From Uranotaenia lowii (lineage: Eukaryota > Arthropoda > Insecta > Diptera > Culicidae), in assembly GCF_029784155.1 (NCBI RefSeq), contig NC_073691.1, positions 51,008,490 to 51,072,489 on the forward strand: 64,000 nucleotides of DNA, given 5' to 3'. How positions within the stretch are numbered: position 1 is the first letter of the stretch; every line of letters begins with the position of its first letter. The translations under genes were made by a program, and so were the position numbers. The notes under the pieces are model-generated. The model had not been told where the DNA came from, did no database searches, and saw only the letters and a program-made list of their open reading frames with translations. Shown here piece after piece: positions 25,494-36,508 of this stretch.

Positions 25494-25898
25494 ATGTATT
25501 TTCAGGTTCGTTGTTATCAATCTTTCATCATTTAGATTCAGTAATTTACGTTTATTATCGTTATCGAAACACTCTTAATATATTTTTCGTAGACATACAA
25601 CGAAATGTGGCCGGAGTATAGCGAAACAGCGGGAGTGAACGAAAACCGTTTTGTTCCAGCGGAGTGTCAATTCGAGCAAAACGGACGTCGGATTGGCCTT
25701 CGCAGCATTCATTTCATTCCATACCTCAACAATACTTCACCTGCTAGCTTGATCAGAAACTCCAAGATCATGGCTTGCATGGGCCTGATGGAGAGGCTGC
25801 TGAAGAATGTATTTTTTTTTAAATAATTCATGACTGAGTGTGAAATTGAAATCCTTTGTTATTGTTTCCAGGCAAAGCTCAAAAAACATCCTGACTGA
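25494..25898 (+). CDS. Candidate small three-exon gene, 84 aa, function unknown
   Basis: I do not recognise this protein. Exon 1 (25494-25505) encodes MYFQ and ends at CAG|GTTCGT. Exon 2 (25593-25808) follows TTTTTCGTAG and encodes 72 residues, including MWPEYSETAGVNENRFVPAE, RRIGLRSIHFIPYLNNTSP and NSKIMACMGLMERLLKN. Exon 3 (25872-25898) follows TTGTTTCCAG and encodes nine codons ending KKHPD-stop. All three exons are in phase 0, the introns (87 and 63 nt) have canonical borders and usual mosquito sizes, and an AATAAA box lies near 25929. A first ATG at 25605 would give a shorter product. The composition (many Asn, Arg, Met) does not suggest membrane insertion or secretion. It could be a host gene, a gene fragment, or exons of a mobile element. 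Confidence 0.4.
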
Positions 25899-26514
25899 CT
25901 ATTATTCATTTTCCTTCGAAGTATAATAATAAATATTATTGTAATTTGAAAAAAAGCTGCTTCATTAAAAATTTTGTGTAATAAAAACCTAAAGTCTATG
26001 TAAATGTTGTGAGGACACTCTTACGAGCCTACAGGGAAATTTTGAAACTTGCTGCTAACCACAGGAGAAATCACCTTCAGGTGATTTTTACAGTTGTTTT
26101 CCTATAATGTTTTTCACAAATCTTTCTATTGTGCTTTTTTACATTTTTTTCTAATATTTTTTTCCATGAACTTGGTTTTAAAAGCGTCTAAAACTAAATC
26201 AGTGTTTATACCGACTTTTGAAATTTTCATACCGGCTTTAAAATACCGATTTCAATGAGGAATCACTACTACAGTTCTGTTTGCCGCTAGTAGTATTCGG
26301 AACGTTTAACTAACACTTTAACATTAACCAAAAAACAACCATGTTCGTAGGCCGGCAGCTCGATTTTTGAACTAAAATTTGTGAACGTTAATTTTCCCAT
26401 TCTTGTCCTTACAGGCCAGTGGGACGCCAGTTAATGTGCGTGAGAATTGTCAAAAACAACTCTATTGTGGGCGTGGGTCAAATCCAGACTGTCGCACAAA
26501 TGACATGATAACCG

Positions 26515-26635
26515 GCTATATTCTTCAAAGGACAGTTGTGCTAGCGATTGCTCAACATCGTTGGATGAGATAGGCTTTCAAACACTATCCGTACGATAGG
26601 AGCGCAAAGATAACTTATATCAAGATGCCACACTC
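26515..26635 (+). repeat. Dispersed repeat, copy 1
   Basis: Shares with 27000-27116 the words GCTAGCGATTGCTCA, CATCGTTGG and AACTTATATCAAGATGCCAC in the same order and spacing. Part of it also appears inverted near 820. Nature unknown; the reading frame is not conserved. Confidence 0.6.
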
Positions 26636-26999
26636 TCACCGTTTTTAATAATATCCTTAGCTTACGGTATTTTTAGATTGCCATGGTCTGAACCCGGCCC
26701 CCTATTCTTTAACTGATGGCCAAAGTCGGCTATGATTTTCTTTCCTCTCGACGGCTATGTGCTGAAATCTGCTTCTGCCCTAACCTATGCCCATTGCCTT
26801 ATAGCTTTCAATGACCAGTGCTGGGTTGCCTTCAAGTACTGGTCCCATTCTTCCTTCTTCCCTGAGGGAATATGCCAGAAATACTGGCATAGACCGCTAA
26901 TGTGGAGTTCTGGATCCTATTGAGGTCCAAATTATTTTTTTTTTTAGGGATTTTCATCCTGTTGGATGATTCATCCCATTGAGGTCCAAATCGAAAACA

Positions 27000-27116
27000 T
27001 AAATGCTGGCTACACTCTGCAAAGGTCAGTTGTGCTAGCGATTGCTCAGCATCGTTGGCTCTTATACACTGTCTGTATGGTAGAAGCACAAGGAAAACTT
27101 ATATCAAGATGCCACA
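27000..27116 (+). repeat. Dispersed repeat, copy 2
   Basis: About 115 bp matching 26515-26635, so the two lie in tandem orientation about 485 bp apart. The sequence between them contains a GATTTTCATCCTGTTGGAT block that resembles one near 22508, so a larger decayed element may span this area. Confidence 0.6.
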
Positions 27117-27518
27117 GCAGGCTCTGGGTTAAATCAAAGTTCTGGAATTCCTGGCAAACGAAAAGTCCTCGCTTACAAAAATAACAAATTATTCTTGTTT
27201 TCGACAACAAGTTCCGTATAGATAAGTATTCTTAATCCTTTCAACAGTTATTTTACATTTCCCCAGAGGGAAAAATGCCCCCCCCAGCCGAATGAACCAT
27301 TCACCATCAGAATTATTTTCCTGGACGAACCAATCCCCAGAAAAATGTTATCCGGAATGCCGTATATATTACAGGAAATTTTTTCGAGAATGCACCCTTT
27401 TCCAAAATTCTTTAATCATAGAATGCATCATTTCCCAGAAAACTTTTCCTCAGAATTAAAATATTTCCCAGGAATGTTAATACGATGAATTATTTTCCAG
27501 AATTTTATTTCCCAAAGA
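27117..27518. other. Degenerate TTTCCCAGAA-rich sequence
   Basis: TTTCCCAG/TTTCC.AGAA-like words recur irregularly between 27260 and 27515. It is probably a decayed repeat; no gene. Confidence 0.4.
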
Positions 27519-28566
27519 TTTTTTTTTTATTTATTTATTAACAATTTTGTAGCAGTTGGATTAGTCTGAAGACTGTTGTCGGCTGCTGAAGCCGGCGATA
27601 CAGATGTGCACGTGATTAACACTTGACCCCTATGACTTCTTCGGGGGTGGATTTGTTGGTGTTGAGGCAGGTAAACTTCAAAGTCATACTTTGCTACAAG
27701 GAATATGATGAGCTAAGGAAGGATATTGGTAGGGTTTGAGGATTGCAAAGTTAGAGGATAATTTCCTATCCCTTTTTGCTCCCAAGAGTCCATATAAGTA
27801 GGTTTTACCGCGCCTACGTCGCGTTGCTTTAGGAGATTGTCTTGGGAGTGCTATGCAAGAATTAAAGTTTTTTATGATGGCGAAGCGAAGAGATAACCAA
27901 TCCCCCGACTAACCAAACTATCTTTGTACCGTAAGGCTCCGTCAAGGTGGATCAGTACCACTAAGCTGAATTAGTTTAAGATGCGTTGAAGAGAAAAATC
28001 TTAAGGTTATTTTTGAAAGTCTCTAAATTTCTTGCGTTCTTTAAGTCTGATGGAAGTGAATTGAACAGATTCATTCCACGATAAGCTAAGCTATTTTGTG
28101 CGAAGTGTGTTCTTGCTCTAGGCAAAAAGAAATTCATGTTTCCAGCGCTTCTCGTATTTCTATTGTGAATGTTTTTAAATATAAATGAGTTCAAGGTTCG
28201 ATTTCAGTAGGTTTCTTGAGATTTTGAAAAAGAAAGTTAAGGTTTCAAATTTGTTAAGCATTTCCAAAGGTAATAGTTTTTGACTGTATAGTAATCTAGT
28301 GGAAAATAAGGTAGGCAACTTTTTAACATATTTGAGAGGTTTGTTTTGAAGAATCTTAAGGCGTTGCAAGCGTGTTTCAGCAGCATAGCCCCAAATGGAA
28401 TTCATGTTGATCAGGTGGGATTGTACATAAGCATAATAAATTTTCCAAGCTGTTTTTTCATCTAAGTATTGACGGACTTTTCGTAGAGCGAAAACATAAG
28501 GAGTTATTTTTTTGCAAATATGGCTTATATGAGCGTCCCATTTCAGATGTTCGTCAATGTATAAAC
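27519..28566 (-). mobile_element. CR1/L2-like non-LTR retrotransposon, 3' part (RT C-terminus, 3' UTR)
   Basis: On the minus strand the RT thumb starts right at the LTR boundary (LYIDEHLKWDAHISHICKKI, about 28559 downward), continues with LQRLKILQNKPLKYVKKLP, and after a one-base frame slip near 28180 ends with a tail containing NTRSAGN and a FNSLPSDLK motif (stop at 27976). The tail resembles the Wn-SLP end found in Daphne/CR1/L2-group elements. The 3' UTR follows and the element ends in an ATAAATAAATAAA-type tail at about 27519-27540. Its upstream half lies at 40128-40520; the Ty3-type element is inserted between. Confidence 0.8.
28562..28566. other. 5-bp target-site duplication TAAAC (left) of the Ty3-type element
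   Basis: TAAAC directly precedes the left LTR; the same five bases follow the right LTR at 40128-40132. A 5-bp duplication is normal for Ty3-type integrase. Confidence 0.85.
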
Positions 28567-28741
28567 TATGCAGAACTGCCTTTGGCTCGCCTGTGGTAAT
28601 TGTCCTTCCGGGCTTGAGGGGCATCTTACCTGGTAATACGGGAACGGTGTCGGGAAGCGGCTGGTACTCGTAAACGCTCGATATGGACTGGCTGCCTGAG
28701 GAGGGCCGTGTTGCCAGGCGGTATGATTGTGCGACCACACA
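28567..28741 (-). repeat. 3' LTR of the Ty3-type element (175 bp)
   Basis: Identical by eye to 39953-40127. In element orientation it starts TGTGTGGTCG and ends TTCTGCATA. It is short for an LTR; no TATA or AATAAA box is evident. Confidence 0.93.
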
Positions 28742-28756
28742 TCCACCTTCTTCTCT
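28742..28756 (-). other. Polypurine tract (plus-strand primer site)
   Basis: In element orientation AGAGAAGAAGGTGGA (one T only) lies immediately upstream of the TGTGTGG start of the 3' LTR, the position expected for the plus-strand primer. Confidence 0.8.
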
Positions 28757-28933
28757 AGAATATTTTTTTCCGTAACACATAGTCCCTGAATCTACATGCG
28801 GATTATTTCCTATCCGACGCGATTTAAAAAATGGAAGTGAAATCTTCCAAAAAATAGAATTTCATTTTCTTCAGTGTGATTCACGATGTTTTTTTTCTCA
28901 TTCGCTTCGATGTTTTCCTGTCAACGCATAAGA

Positions 28934-29139
28934 CAGAGTGCTTACAGATACGGGTGGATGCATATTGAGAAAAAGTAGGCAAGGGGTACCAAAAGTTTCT
29001 CAGTGGTGGGGGTGGAGGCGGAACACTTTTTTTGACAGCCAATTGTTCGCCCACCAATTCTACGATTACGATTGCCTGTCAAAAAATGGATGATTCAGTG
29101 TATTGGTATAAGAGCACACCCGAAGCTGTACTCGCCCTG
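28934..29139 (+). mobile_element. ~206-bp hAT MITE, copy 2 of 3, inside the Ty3-type element
   Basis: It starts CAGAGTGC and ends CTCGCCCTG, with near-perfect 8-bp flanks GCATAAGA (28926-28933) and GCATTAGA (29140-29147). It lies between the end of pol and the 3' LTR. The mismatched TSD hints that it may be older than this retrotransposon copy and have been carried along. Confidence 0.85.
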
Positions 29140-29305
29140 GCATTAGAGATTGCAGATCAAAACAAACGAACAAAACACAAAAGTTCGGGATAAGGTAAAT
29201 AACTTAAAAAGAAATCAATATTTAATTGTTTATTTTAGGTTTGTTAGCCGAGAAAAGCTTATTCGATTTGGCTACTGGACTGAAGCGATTGAACATAGCC
29301 CTTAA

Positions 29306-30036
29306 GGGGGGGGTAGGGTCTAACACTTAAAAAAAATCGATTTTTTTATTTTTTTATTTTCTTATTGTAAAACATTTCAAGAATGTTGTGTCAAATTTTC
29401 AAGTCAATTGAAGCAAAACTGTAGAAGTTATAGGCCTTTATCTCCTCCTATCTAATACTGCAAGAAAGCAAGAGCAAAAACTTCAAACGCGTTTTTCTCG
29501 AAAGCACATTTTTAAAGTCCGTGGACATCGTCATTTGATAACTACTTATCCGATTCTTTTCAAATTTGGAACATATTTTCTACATATAAAATACCAGACC
29601 CCAACGTTTTTCTTTTTTGATTTTTTTTACTTTGGGGAGATTTTAGAGGTGAAAAATGGCGGATTTTTAAGTGAAAAATCGTAGTTTTTACTTCAAACAG
29701 CCACAAAAATTTCATAAAAATATTTTTAAGTTAAATAAAAACGTTGGGGTCCAGAAAAACATCTATTATAAATATTTTGTTCTAATTTTTTGACTTCAGA
29801 TGATTCTGTGCTGAGATACAGTGTCCACCGCAAATCCTGTTTTCTAAAAGGCATCCTCGAAAATGCTCCGTCACCGGCTCATTTTTCAATATTTTTCTAC
29901 GAAAAAATTACTAAATGTTCTTTTAACAATGCTTTGTATAATGCAAAAAAATTGAATACATTTGTTTGAACGATAGCTCTAGAAAAAAATCGTGAAAATG
30001 GTGTTTTTGTTATATCCGTTAGACCCTACCCCCCCC
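29306..30036. mobile_element. 731-bp TTAA-flanked MITE (piggyBac-type target site)
   Basis: The left end GGGGGGGGTAGGGTCTAAC and the right end GTTAGACCCTACCCCCCC are inverted copies, each next to TTAA (29302-29305, 30037-30040). TTAA duplication is the piggyBac superfamily signature, though the terminal sequence itself is not one I recognise. The interior has no coding frame. It entered the pol gene of the Ty3-type element near its 3' end. Confidence 0.87.
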
Positions 30037-31165
30037 TTAAGGAAAACCGGAGAATGTTTCACTCGTGTTGATCGGCGAACGATATCGGTTGGTGAGATTG
30101 GTCCTGATGTTTGAAGCTGCTCTGCTTTGGTGTTGTGCTGGCGTTTGATGCTACCGGCTGGTTCAAGACTTTCCCTCCAATTGTGGACTTTTTTGGTCTG
30201 AGAAACGTGCCGTTTCAAAAGCTGCCCATGTTCATCGTTCAACAAGAGATTACCGTTGTTCTCTTTTACAACAGTGAATTTCCGAGGATCAAACCGTGAG
30301 TCGCCTTTCATTCTTATATTCCGTTCAACTATTACCATGTCTCCGGGCTGAACACGACATGTACGTGCCCCGCGTTTTAAATCTTCGCGTTCTTTAGATT
30401 TAATCTTTGATTCGCGGTCTCTCGCGTTCAACAGTTCATCGTCTATTATCGCTCTCCCGCGACGAAGCAGTGGGAGGTTTCGTTTTATTTTCCTTCCCGT
30501 CATGACCTCTTCCGGTGGCACTTTTGTGACGGAATGAAAGGCTGCATTGTAGGCTTTCACGGCAGCGTTTAATTCGTCAACATAATTGCTTCCATTTGCA
30601 TGAGCTGCTGCCATTGCTTTGTTCACCAGCTTCATGCAACTTTCGGCTAGACCGTTTTGCTGAGGGTATAATGGTGTCGAATATAAAACGTTAATCCCAC
30701 GCTCCTTGCAATATTGTTGATAATCATCGCTGTTGAACGGGGGCCCATTATCGGATTTGATGTTTTTGGGGAAACCCTCTTTCTCGAAAACATCATCCAA
30801 AACTTTACGCGTATTTAGGAAGCTGGTGGACTTCACGGGTTTTGCAAAAATATACCTTGAGCGGTAATCGATAATGACGAGAATAGAGATCCCTCCGAAT
30901 TTTTGGTAAGGGCCGTTAAAATCTAAAGCTAGCGTTTCCCATACAGCGTCTGGCGAAAATGTTCGCTGCATCGGGGTGGTCTTTTCGGGCTTTCCGTTGG
31001 TCGCACAAATTCGACATGAGTCTGTCCAAGACTCCGCGTCTTTTGGCATGCCTGGCCACCATACTCGTTGTCTCAAGATGCTTTTAAATTTGGCTAAGGA
31101 GGGATGGCCTTCATGAGCTACTTCTAGCGTAGCTTTCCTCAGTGAGTCCGGGATCACGGCACAAC
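29979..31165 (-). CDS. Integrase region of the Ty3-type pol (last coding segment)
   Basis: Integrase joins the element cDNA to the genome. The zinc-binding HHCC domain is seen as HEGHP...CRIC near the start; the catalytic D-D-E triad is seen in LALDFNGPY, KSDNGPPFN and QNGLAESC. A C-terminal basic segment (VQPGDMVIVERN, then a STRVKHSP motif) follows. The segment is open from the AG at 31166-31167; the first ATG-like position in frame is ATC-preceded, so it lacks its own good start and is expected to be translated as part of pol. The last ~20 codons and the stop at 29979-29981 lie in the TTAA MITE; without it, pol would stop at 29259-29261. Catalytic parts are intact. Confidence 0.9.
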
Positions 31166-31226
31166 CTAAAGGATTTAAATTTTTTTATATAACATTGACA
31201 ACCATATAAAGACGAATGTAAATAAC
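31166..31226 (-). other. 61-nt GT-AG interruption between RNase H and integrase (candidate intron)
   Basis: In element orientation the upstream frame reads to ACAG, then GTTATTTACATT..., ending ...AAATCCTTTAG before GTTGTGCCG. Removing the 61 nt (not a multiple of three) joins the two pol frames exactly and gives the TKTG-CAVIPDSLRK transition usual for this family. AGGTT occurs at both borders, so a small insertion with a 5-bp duplication is an alternative explanation. Confidence 0.6.
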
Positions 31227-33210
31227 CTGTTTTTGTCAGTATTCCATCTAAAGCTGATAATTCACTGCCTAAAACTTCGTATTTTTTTAGGTGCTTTGGC
31301 CAAATTCCTGTCTCGAGTGCGTCCATCACCTCGACGAGGAGCTTATCAGACGCAGTGGCTTTCCTTATCTCGTCTTCGGTAATGAATTTTATAGAATTTG
31401 CTTCTAGGGTGGCAATCTCCCAAGGGCTAGTGTTTTCTTCAAAAGGTTCATCCTGACCTTCGTATAACCGAGATGACGGGTCCGCGATGTTATCCTGGCC
31501 TCGAACGTATTCTACGTTAAAATTGTAAGGACTAAGCCTGAGTGCCCAACCGTCTGCACGTGTAAGGGCCCGTTTGGAAGCTTCGCGGGATCTGTTCAAC
31601 ATGAATGTGAACCCCTGTGCGTCAGTGCGGAGAGTAAATTGTCGTCCTAGTAAAAAATATGCGAAATGCTCAACCGCCCACACTGCTCCCAGAGCTTCTC
31701 GCTGATTTTGGGGATATCGTTTCTCGGTATCGGTGAGTGCCTTGGATGCGAAGTAAATGACTCGTGGGGGTTGTTGTATCGCATCTTCCTGTACTAGGAC
31801 CGCTCCAAGGGCGCTCGGGGAAGCGTCGGTGTACAGGATTGTTTTCGCTTTTTCGGAAAAGTAACCGAGTGAAACTGTACAGTTTGAAATCTGGTCCTTT
31901 AACAATTCGAATGCTTTTGTTTGGGCGTCGCCCCATATCCACGAAGGAGAGCTAATGATTGCCCACAAAGGGCTCGCGGTGTCAGCGAAGTTACGAATGT
32001 ACGGGCTGACATAAGAAGCAAGACCGAGAAAACTTCGAAGCTCCGAAACAGTGGATGGTTTCCTGAACTTGCGGATGGCTGCCACTTTGGCTTCGTCGAT
32101 ATGAAATCCATGCTCGTCCAGTTCATGGCCCAGGAACTTTATTCGAGTCTTGTCGTACTCACATTTGGAAGCGTTGATAGTGAGGTTGTTTGATCGCAGG
32201 ATTCTAAGAATAAGAGCGACTGTTTTGTGCAGCTCTTCTAGGCTGTCCGAGAAAGCAAGAATGTCGTCAATAAATACAATTTTGTTTTCAACTTCCTCGA
32301 GGATCCGGGACATTTCGCGCTGAAAAATTTCAGGAGCGCAATTGACCCCAAACATGAGGCGCGTGAAACGGAACATTCCGGTTTCCGTTAGGAATGTTGT
32401 TAAATCCCTAGAATTTTCGTGTAGCTCTAGATGGTAAAAAGCATTTGAAATATCGAGCTTTGAAAAGTACTTGGAGCCATGAAGTTTGATCTTCATATCG
32501 TCCAAAAGCGGCATGCGATAGTACTCACGCTTGATTGCACGATTGGGAGCCCGCATGTTAACGACCAAGCGGAAGTCGTTTCGGCCTTTAGCGACTGCTG
32601 ACATCCCACTTATCCAGTCGGGAGCGGTCGTGACGCGTTCTATGATGCCCTGGTGTTCCATCTCTTCTAATCTAGCTCTAGCGCTCTCACGAAAGGCAGC
32701 CGGGACATTGAAATAGGCATTCTTTGTGGGGGACACAGATTTATCTACACTAAACTTGATGCGGACCCCCGGTACTTTTGGAAATGTCTTGGCCTGCTGA
32801 TAAGTTTCACATGCATTAATACAAGCTCCTACTTTCAGCAATTCCAGGTCACTTGCTGTTGCTCGTCCCAGCAAGGAACGACGGCCAGCGTCGGCTACAA
32901 GAAAATTAGCTTCTACCAATGGTTTACAATGGCCTACAACTTCTACCTGTGCATTGAAGCTACATCGAATAGAAATGGGTTTGCTAGAAGCATACGATCG
33001 CAGATCTGCATTTGTGCCCAATCGGATTGGCTTTAGAAGGGCCTTCCCTGCAAAGTAATCGTTCTTCAAACGCTTCCAATCATCTCCGCCGATGATATTG
33101 ACATCCGCGCCGGAATCTATTAAAAAACGGATTGGACTCGACGATCCAAGACGACAATCAATAAGAACGTCCGATAGAGTCAAGCTGTTAATGTCAGGAC
33201 AAGGAGATTG
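31227..33210 (-). CDS. Protease, reverse transcriptase and RNase H region of the Ty3-type pol
   Basis: Order along the protein: an aspartic protease with FLIDSGADVNIIG near residue 28; a reverse transcriptase with RLVVNMRAPNRAI, KLDISNAFYHLEL (motif A) and the catalytic KIVFIDDILAFSD (motif C, FIDD); and RNase H starting TILYTDASPSALGAV, then EALGAVWAVEHF. The sequence resembles Mag/K02A2.6-like members of the Ty3 group, but the lineage is not certain. No ATG opens the frame: a TAG stop sits immediately before 33210 as part of a splice-acceptor-like TTTTCTAG. The frame is uninterrupted to 31227, where the 61-nt interruption starts. Translation would need splicing from gag, frameshifting or reinitiation. 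Confidence 0.92.
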
Positions 33211-33324
33211 CTAGAAAATTTAAGAAAAAAAAATGAATAAAATTCAACTACTGCTTTTTTCTTTATTGAAGTCCAACAAACAAATCATTTTAATTTATTT
33301 AGCTCATTTTCACTCCATATCTAC
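33211..33324 (-). other. 114-nt GT-AG interval between gag and pol (candidate intron)
   Basis: In element orientation it begins AAAAAG|GTAGATATGG, 12 nt before the gag stop, and ends CTTAAATTTTCTAG. The pol frame opens at the very next base. Joining 33325 to 33210 fuses gag to pol in phase 0. This is a prediction from border sequences only. Confidence 0.5.
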
Positions 33325-33606
33325 CTTTTTTTCGTCTTCCGAATCTGTCCATCCTGGGATCTTCGTTTGGACATTGTTAGCATGTTTCTTTTTTTGATGG
33401 CACGTTGCTACATAATGACCCCGCATTCCACATCCTTTGCAGTTTTCATTTGCCGCCGGGCATTTACCATGTTTATGGAAAAGGAAGTTACATTGCGGGC
33501 ATCTTGACCGTCGTCCTTGTCCGTATCGTCGTTGTTTCGTGGAATTGAACGGTTCAGCGGTAGCGTTATAGCTGCGTTTCATAGCGCCCCGTCTTTCGGG
33601 CATCCG
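33310..33606 (-). pseudogene. Gag C-terminal fragment with two CCHC zinc knuckles
   Basis: This is the downstream piece of the Ty3-type gag, separated from its N-terminal part by the Jockey insertion. It encodes a basic linker and two CX2CX4HX4C knuckles, CPQCNFLFHKHGKC and CKGCGMRGHYVATC, the nucleocapsid motifs that bind the RNA genome. It ends DEKKVDME-stop at 33310. The first 13 bases (33594-33606) are one copy of the Jockey TSD, so the first ATG here lies in the duplicated target and is a by-product of the insertion. Together with 38090-39020 the undivided gag would be about 404 codons, in frame. Confidence 0.9.
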
Positions 33607-33851
33607 TTTTTTTTTTTATAAATATGTCTTTATTTGTATCAAATCATGATTACACTTATATTACATTATTGCATTAAACTAGGTGTTCAGCTCAATAATG
33701 AACTGTTCATAGCCCTATAAGTAACTAGATTATAAAAATTTATTTATAAGATTTAAATTTGCTGAGCGCAATCAAGTTTTTAATGTAGGAGAACATCCTG
33801 TAATAGCAAAAATATTTTATACTTAAAACTAAACACTATCTTAAAATTAAA

Positions 33852-36508
33852 CTAAACATAAAGAGAACGAATCTCTGCGATGGATGACTGCATCGATTTG
33901 CCTCTGAAGTTGGAGATGATTTTGTTGGCCATCTCTTCGATAGATTCAATGCCTGCAATCCGATGAAGATCTTCGGTGCTGTGCCAAGGTGGAAGCCGCA
34001 AAATCATTTTCAGAACTTTGTTCTGAATCCTCTGGATGACTTTCTTCCTCGTCGCGCAGCAGCTAGACCAAATCGGAACTGCATACATGATCGCTGGTCG
34101 GAAAACTTGTTTGTAGATGAGCATCTTATTTCGCAGACACAACCGGGATTTCCTGTTGATGAGAGAATAAAGAGATTTAGTGTATTTACTACATTTAGAT
34201 TGAATATCTTCAATGTGATTTTTAAAAGTAAGATTCCGATCAAGTGTAAGTCCCAAGTACTTCACGTGATCAGACCATTCTAATGAAACCCCATTAAAAG
34301 TTATGGAATGATTTTCATTAGGTTTTAAAAAATTTGCTCTTGGCTTATGGGGAAATAAAATAAGTTGAGTTTTGGAAGCGTTAGGAGAAATTTTCCACAT
34401 TTTCAAGTAATTCAAAAAGGAATTTAAATTTTGTTGCAATCTACTGCGTACCACCCGTAAATTTCGACCTTTTGCTGAAAGCAAAGTATCATCAGCAAAT
34501 AATCTTCTACCTTTTCCTTCTGGTACATCAGGAAGATCAGAAGTAAAAATATTGTATAAAATTGGCCCAAGTATACTGCCTTGAGGGACACCAGCTCTAA
34601 TGGGTGTCCTTTCAGAGCATGAATTTTGATAGCTTACTTGTAAGGTTCGGCTAGTCAAATAATTTTGAATAATTTTGGTGAGATATACAGGAAAATCAAA
34701 TCGAGCTAATTTAGCTACTAAACCTTTGTGCCAAACACTGTCAAAAGCTTTTTCAATATCAAGAAGAGCAACACCAGTTGAATAACCTTCAGATTTGCTA
34801 GCGTTAATCATATTAGTTACACTCAAAAGTTGATGTGTAGTAGAATGTCCATGACGAAAACCAAATTGTTCATCAGGGAAAATGGAATTTTGATTAATGT
34901 GAATCATCATTCTATTCAAAATAACTCTCTCAAATAGTTTACTTAAAGATGGAAGCAAACTAATTGGTCGATAACTTGAAGGCTCTGAAGCACTTTTTCC
35001 AGGTTTCAAAATTGGAGTTACTTTGGCATTTTTCCATTTATTGGGAAAATAGGCCAAGTGAAAACATTTGTTGAAAATTTTAACTAAAAAATTTAAAGTG
35101 CTTTCAGGCAACTTTTTAAGAAGAATATAGAAAATCCCATCTTCCCCTGGAGCTTTCATATTTTTAAATTTTTTGAAAATCAATTTAAGTTCATCAATAT
35201 TTGTCTCACAAGAACTTTCAAACACATTTTGCTTAGAAAGAATATCATCAAATTCTAGGGAAATTTGAGCATCAATTGGACTTACAACGTTTAAATTAAA
35301 ATCATGAGCAGACTCAAATTGTTGGGCTAATTTTTGAGCCTTTTCTGAATTAGTTAAAAGAAGTTTATCCCCATCTTTCAAAGTAGGAATTGGCTTCTGG
35401 GGCTTTTTCAAAATTTTAGTTAATTTCCAAAATGGCTTTGAGTAGGGTTTTATGTCCTCTACTGCTTTAGCAAAATTTTCATTACGAATGAAATTTAAAC
35501 GACGTTTGATCTCTTTTTGAAGGTCGCAATAAATTAATTTCAAATAAGGATCTCTAGTACGTTGATATTGGCGTCGACGAATGTTTTTCAGTCGTATCAA
35601 AAACTGAAGATCATCATCAATTAAAGGTTGATTGAATTTATGTTTAACTTTAGGTATTGAAGCGGCTTTAGCATTGACTATTGCAGTTGTCAAATTTTCT
35701 ACAGCCAAATCAATATCTTCTATTGAATTCAGTGGAACGTTTACATCTAAATTACGTTCAATAAAATTCATATATCGCTCCCAGTTAGCCTTTTGAAAGT
35801 TAAAAGTTGATTTTAAAGGGTTTTCAATGGGACTTTGGGATAAAGAAAATGTTACTGGAAGGTGGTCTGAATCGAGGTCCGCATGAGTAACTAATTGACT
35901 ACAATGCTCGCCTAAATCCGTTAGAACCAAATCAATTGTGGAGGGATTTCTAATTGAAGAAAAACAAGTATGCCCATTAGGATATTCAACAGTATAATAA
36001 CCTGCAGAGCAATCATTAAACAAAATATTCCCATTAGAATTTGATGAAATATTATTCCAAGATCGGTGTTTTGCATTAAAGTCACCAATAATAAAAAATT
36101 TAGATTTATTTCTGGTGAGTTTTTGTAAATCTCCCTTCAAAAAATTTTTCTGTTCACCGCTACATTGAAAAGGCAAATATGCGGCAACAATTATAATTTT
36201 CCCCATAGAAGTTTCTAATTCAATTCCAATTGTTTCTAAGACTTTTGTATTGAAAGAAGGAAGAAGTCTAAATTTGAGACGACTATTGATGACAAAGCTA
36301 CACCCCCACCTTGTCGATCAAGTCGATCATTTCGTAAAATTTTAAAGAAAGCATTGCTTTTCAAGTTATTGTCTGGCTTTAAAAAAGTTTCAGTGATGGC
36401 AGCAATATGTATGTTTTGAGTTTTCAAAAATAAAAAGAACTCGTCTTGGTTAGCCAGCAAAGATCTAGCGTTCCAATTCATAATATTTAAACATCTATTT
36501 GGATCCAT
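33852..36508 (-). pseudogene. Jockey-type ORF2 (endonuclease + reverse transcriptase), copy 2, one frameshift
   Basis: Same domain order as copy 1. The endonuclease opening and ITETF are in the frame 36508 down to 36236; a one-base loss near 36290 (GTAGCTTTGTC against GTAGCTATTGTC in copy 1) ends it early. The rest, including the GDFNA block that is broken in copy 1, the reverse transcriptase with RRLFADDTLL, and the C-terminus, is open from 36206 to 33852. Length 2657 nt, again one base short of a multiple of three. Each copy is thus inactivated by a different single-base loss. Confidence 0.92.

Noticed and set aside
28175..28780. 201-codon minus-strand ORF starting in the LTR region
   Set aside because: It is a chance fusion of the 3' LTR with the reverse transcriptase of the interrupted non-LTR element; the LTR part is not coding.
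33963..34283. Plus-strand ORF antisense to Jockey ORF2, and its counterpart at 11310-11630
   Set aside because: Shadow of the reverse transcriptase gene; it appears in both copies only because the coding strand is conserved.
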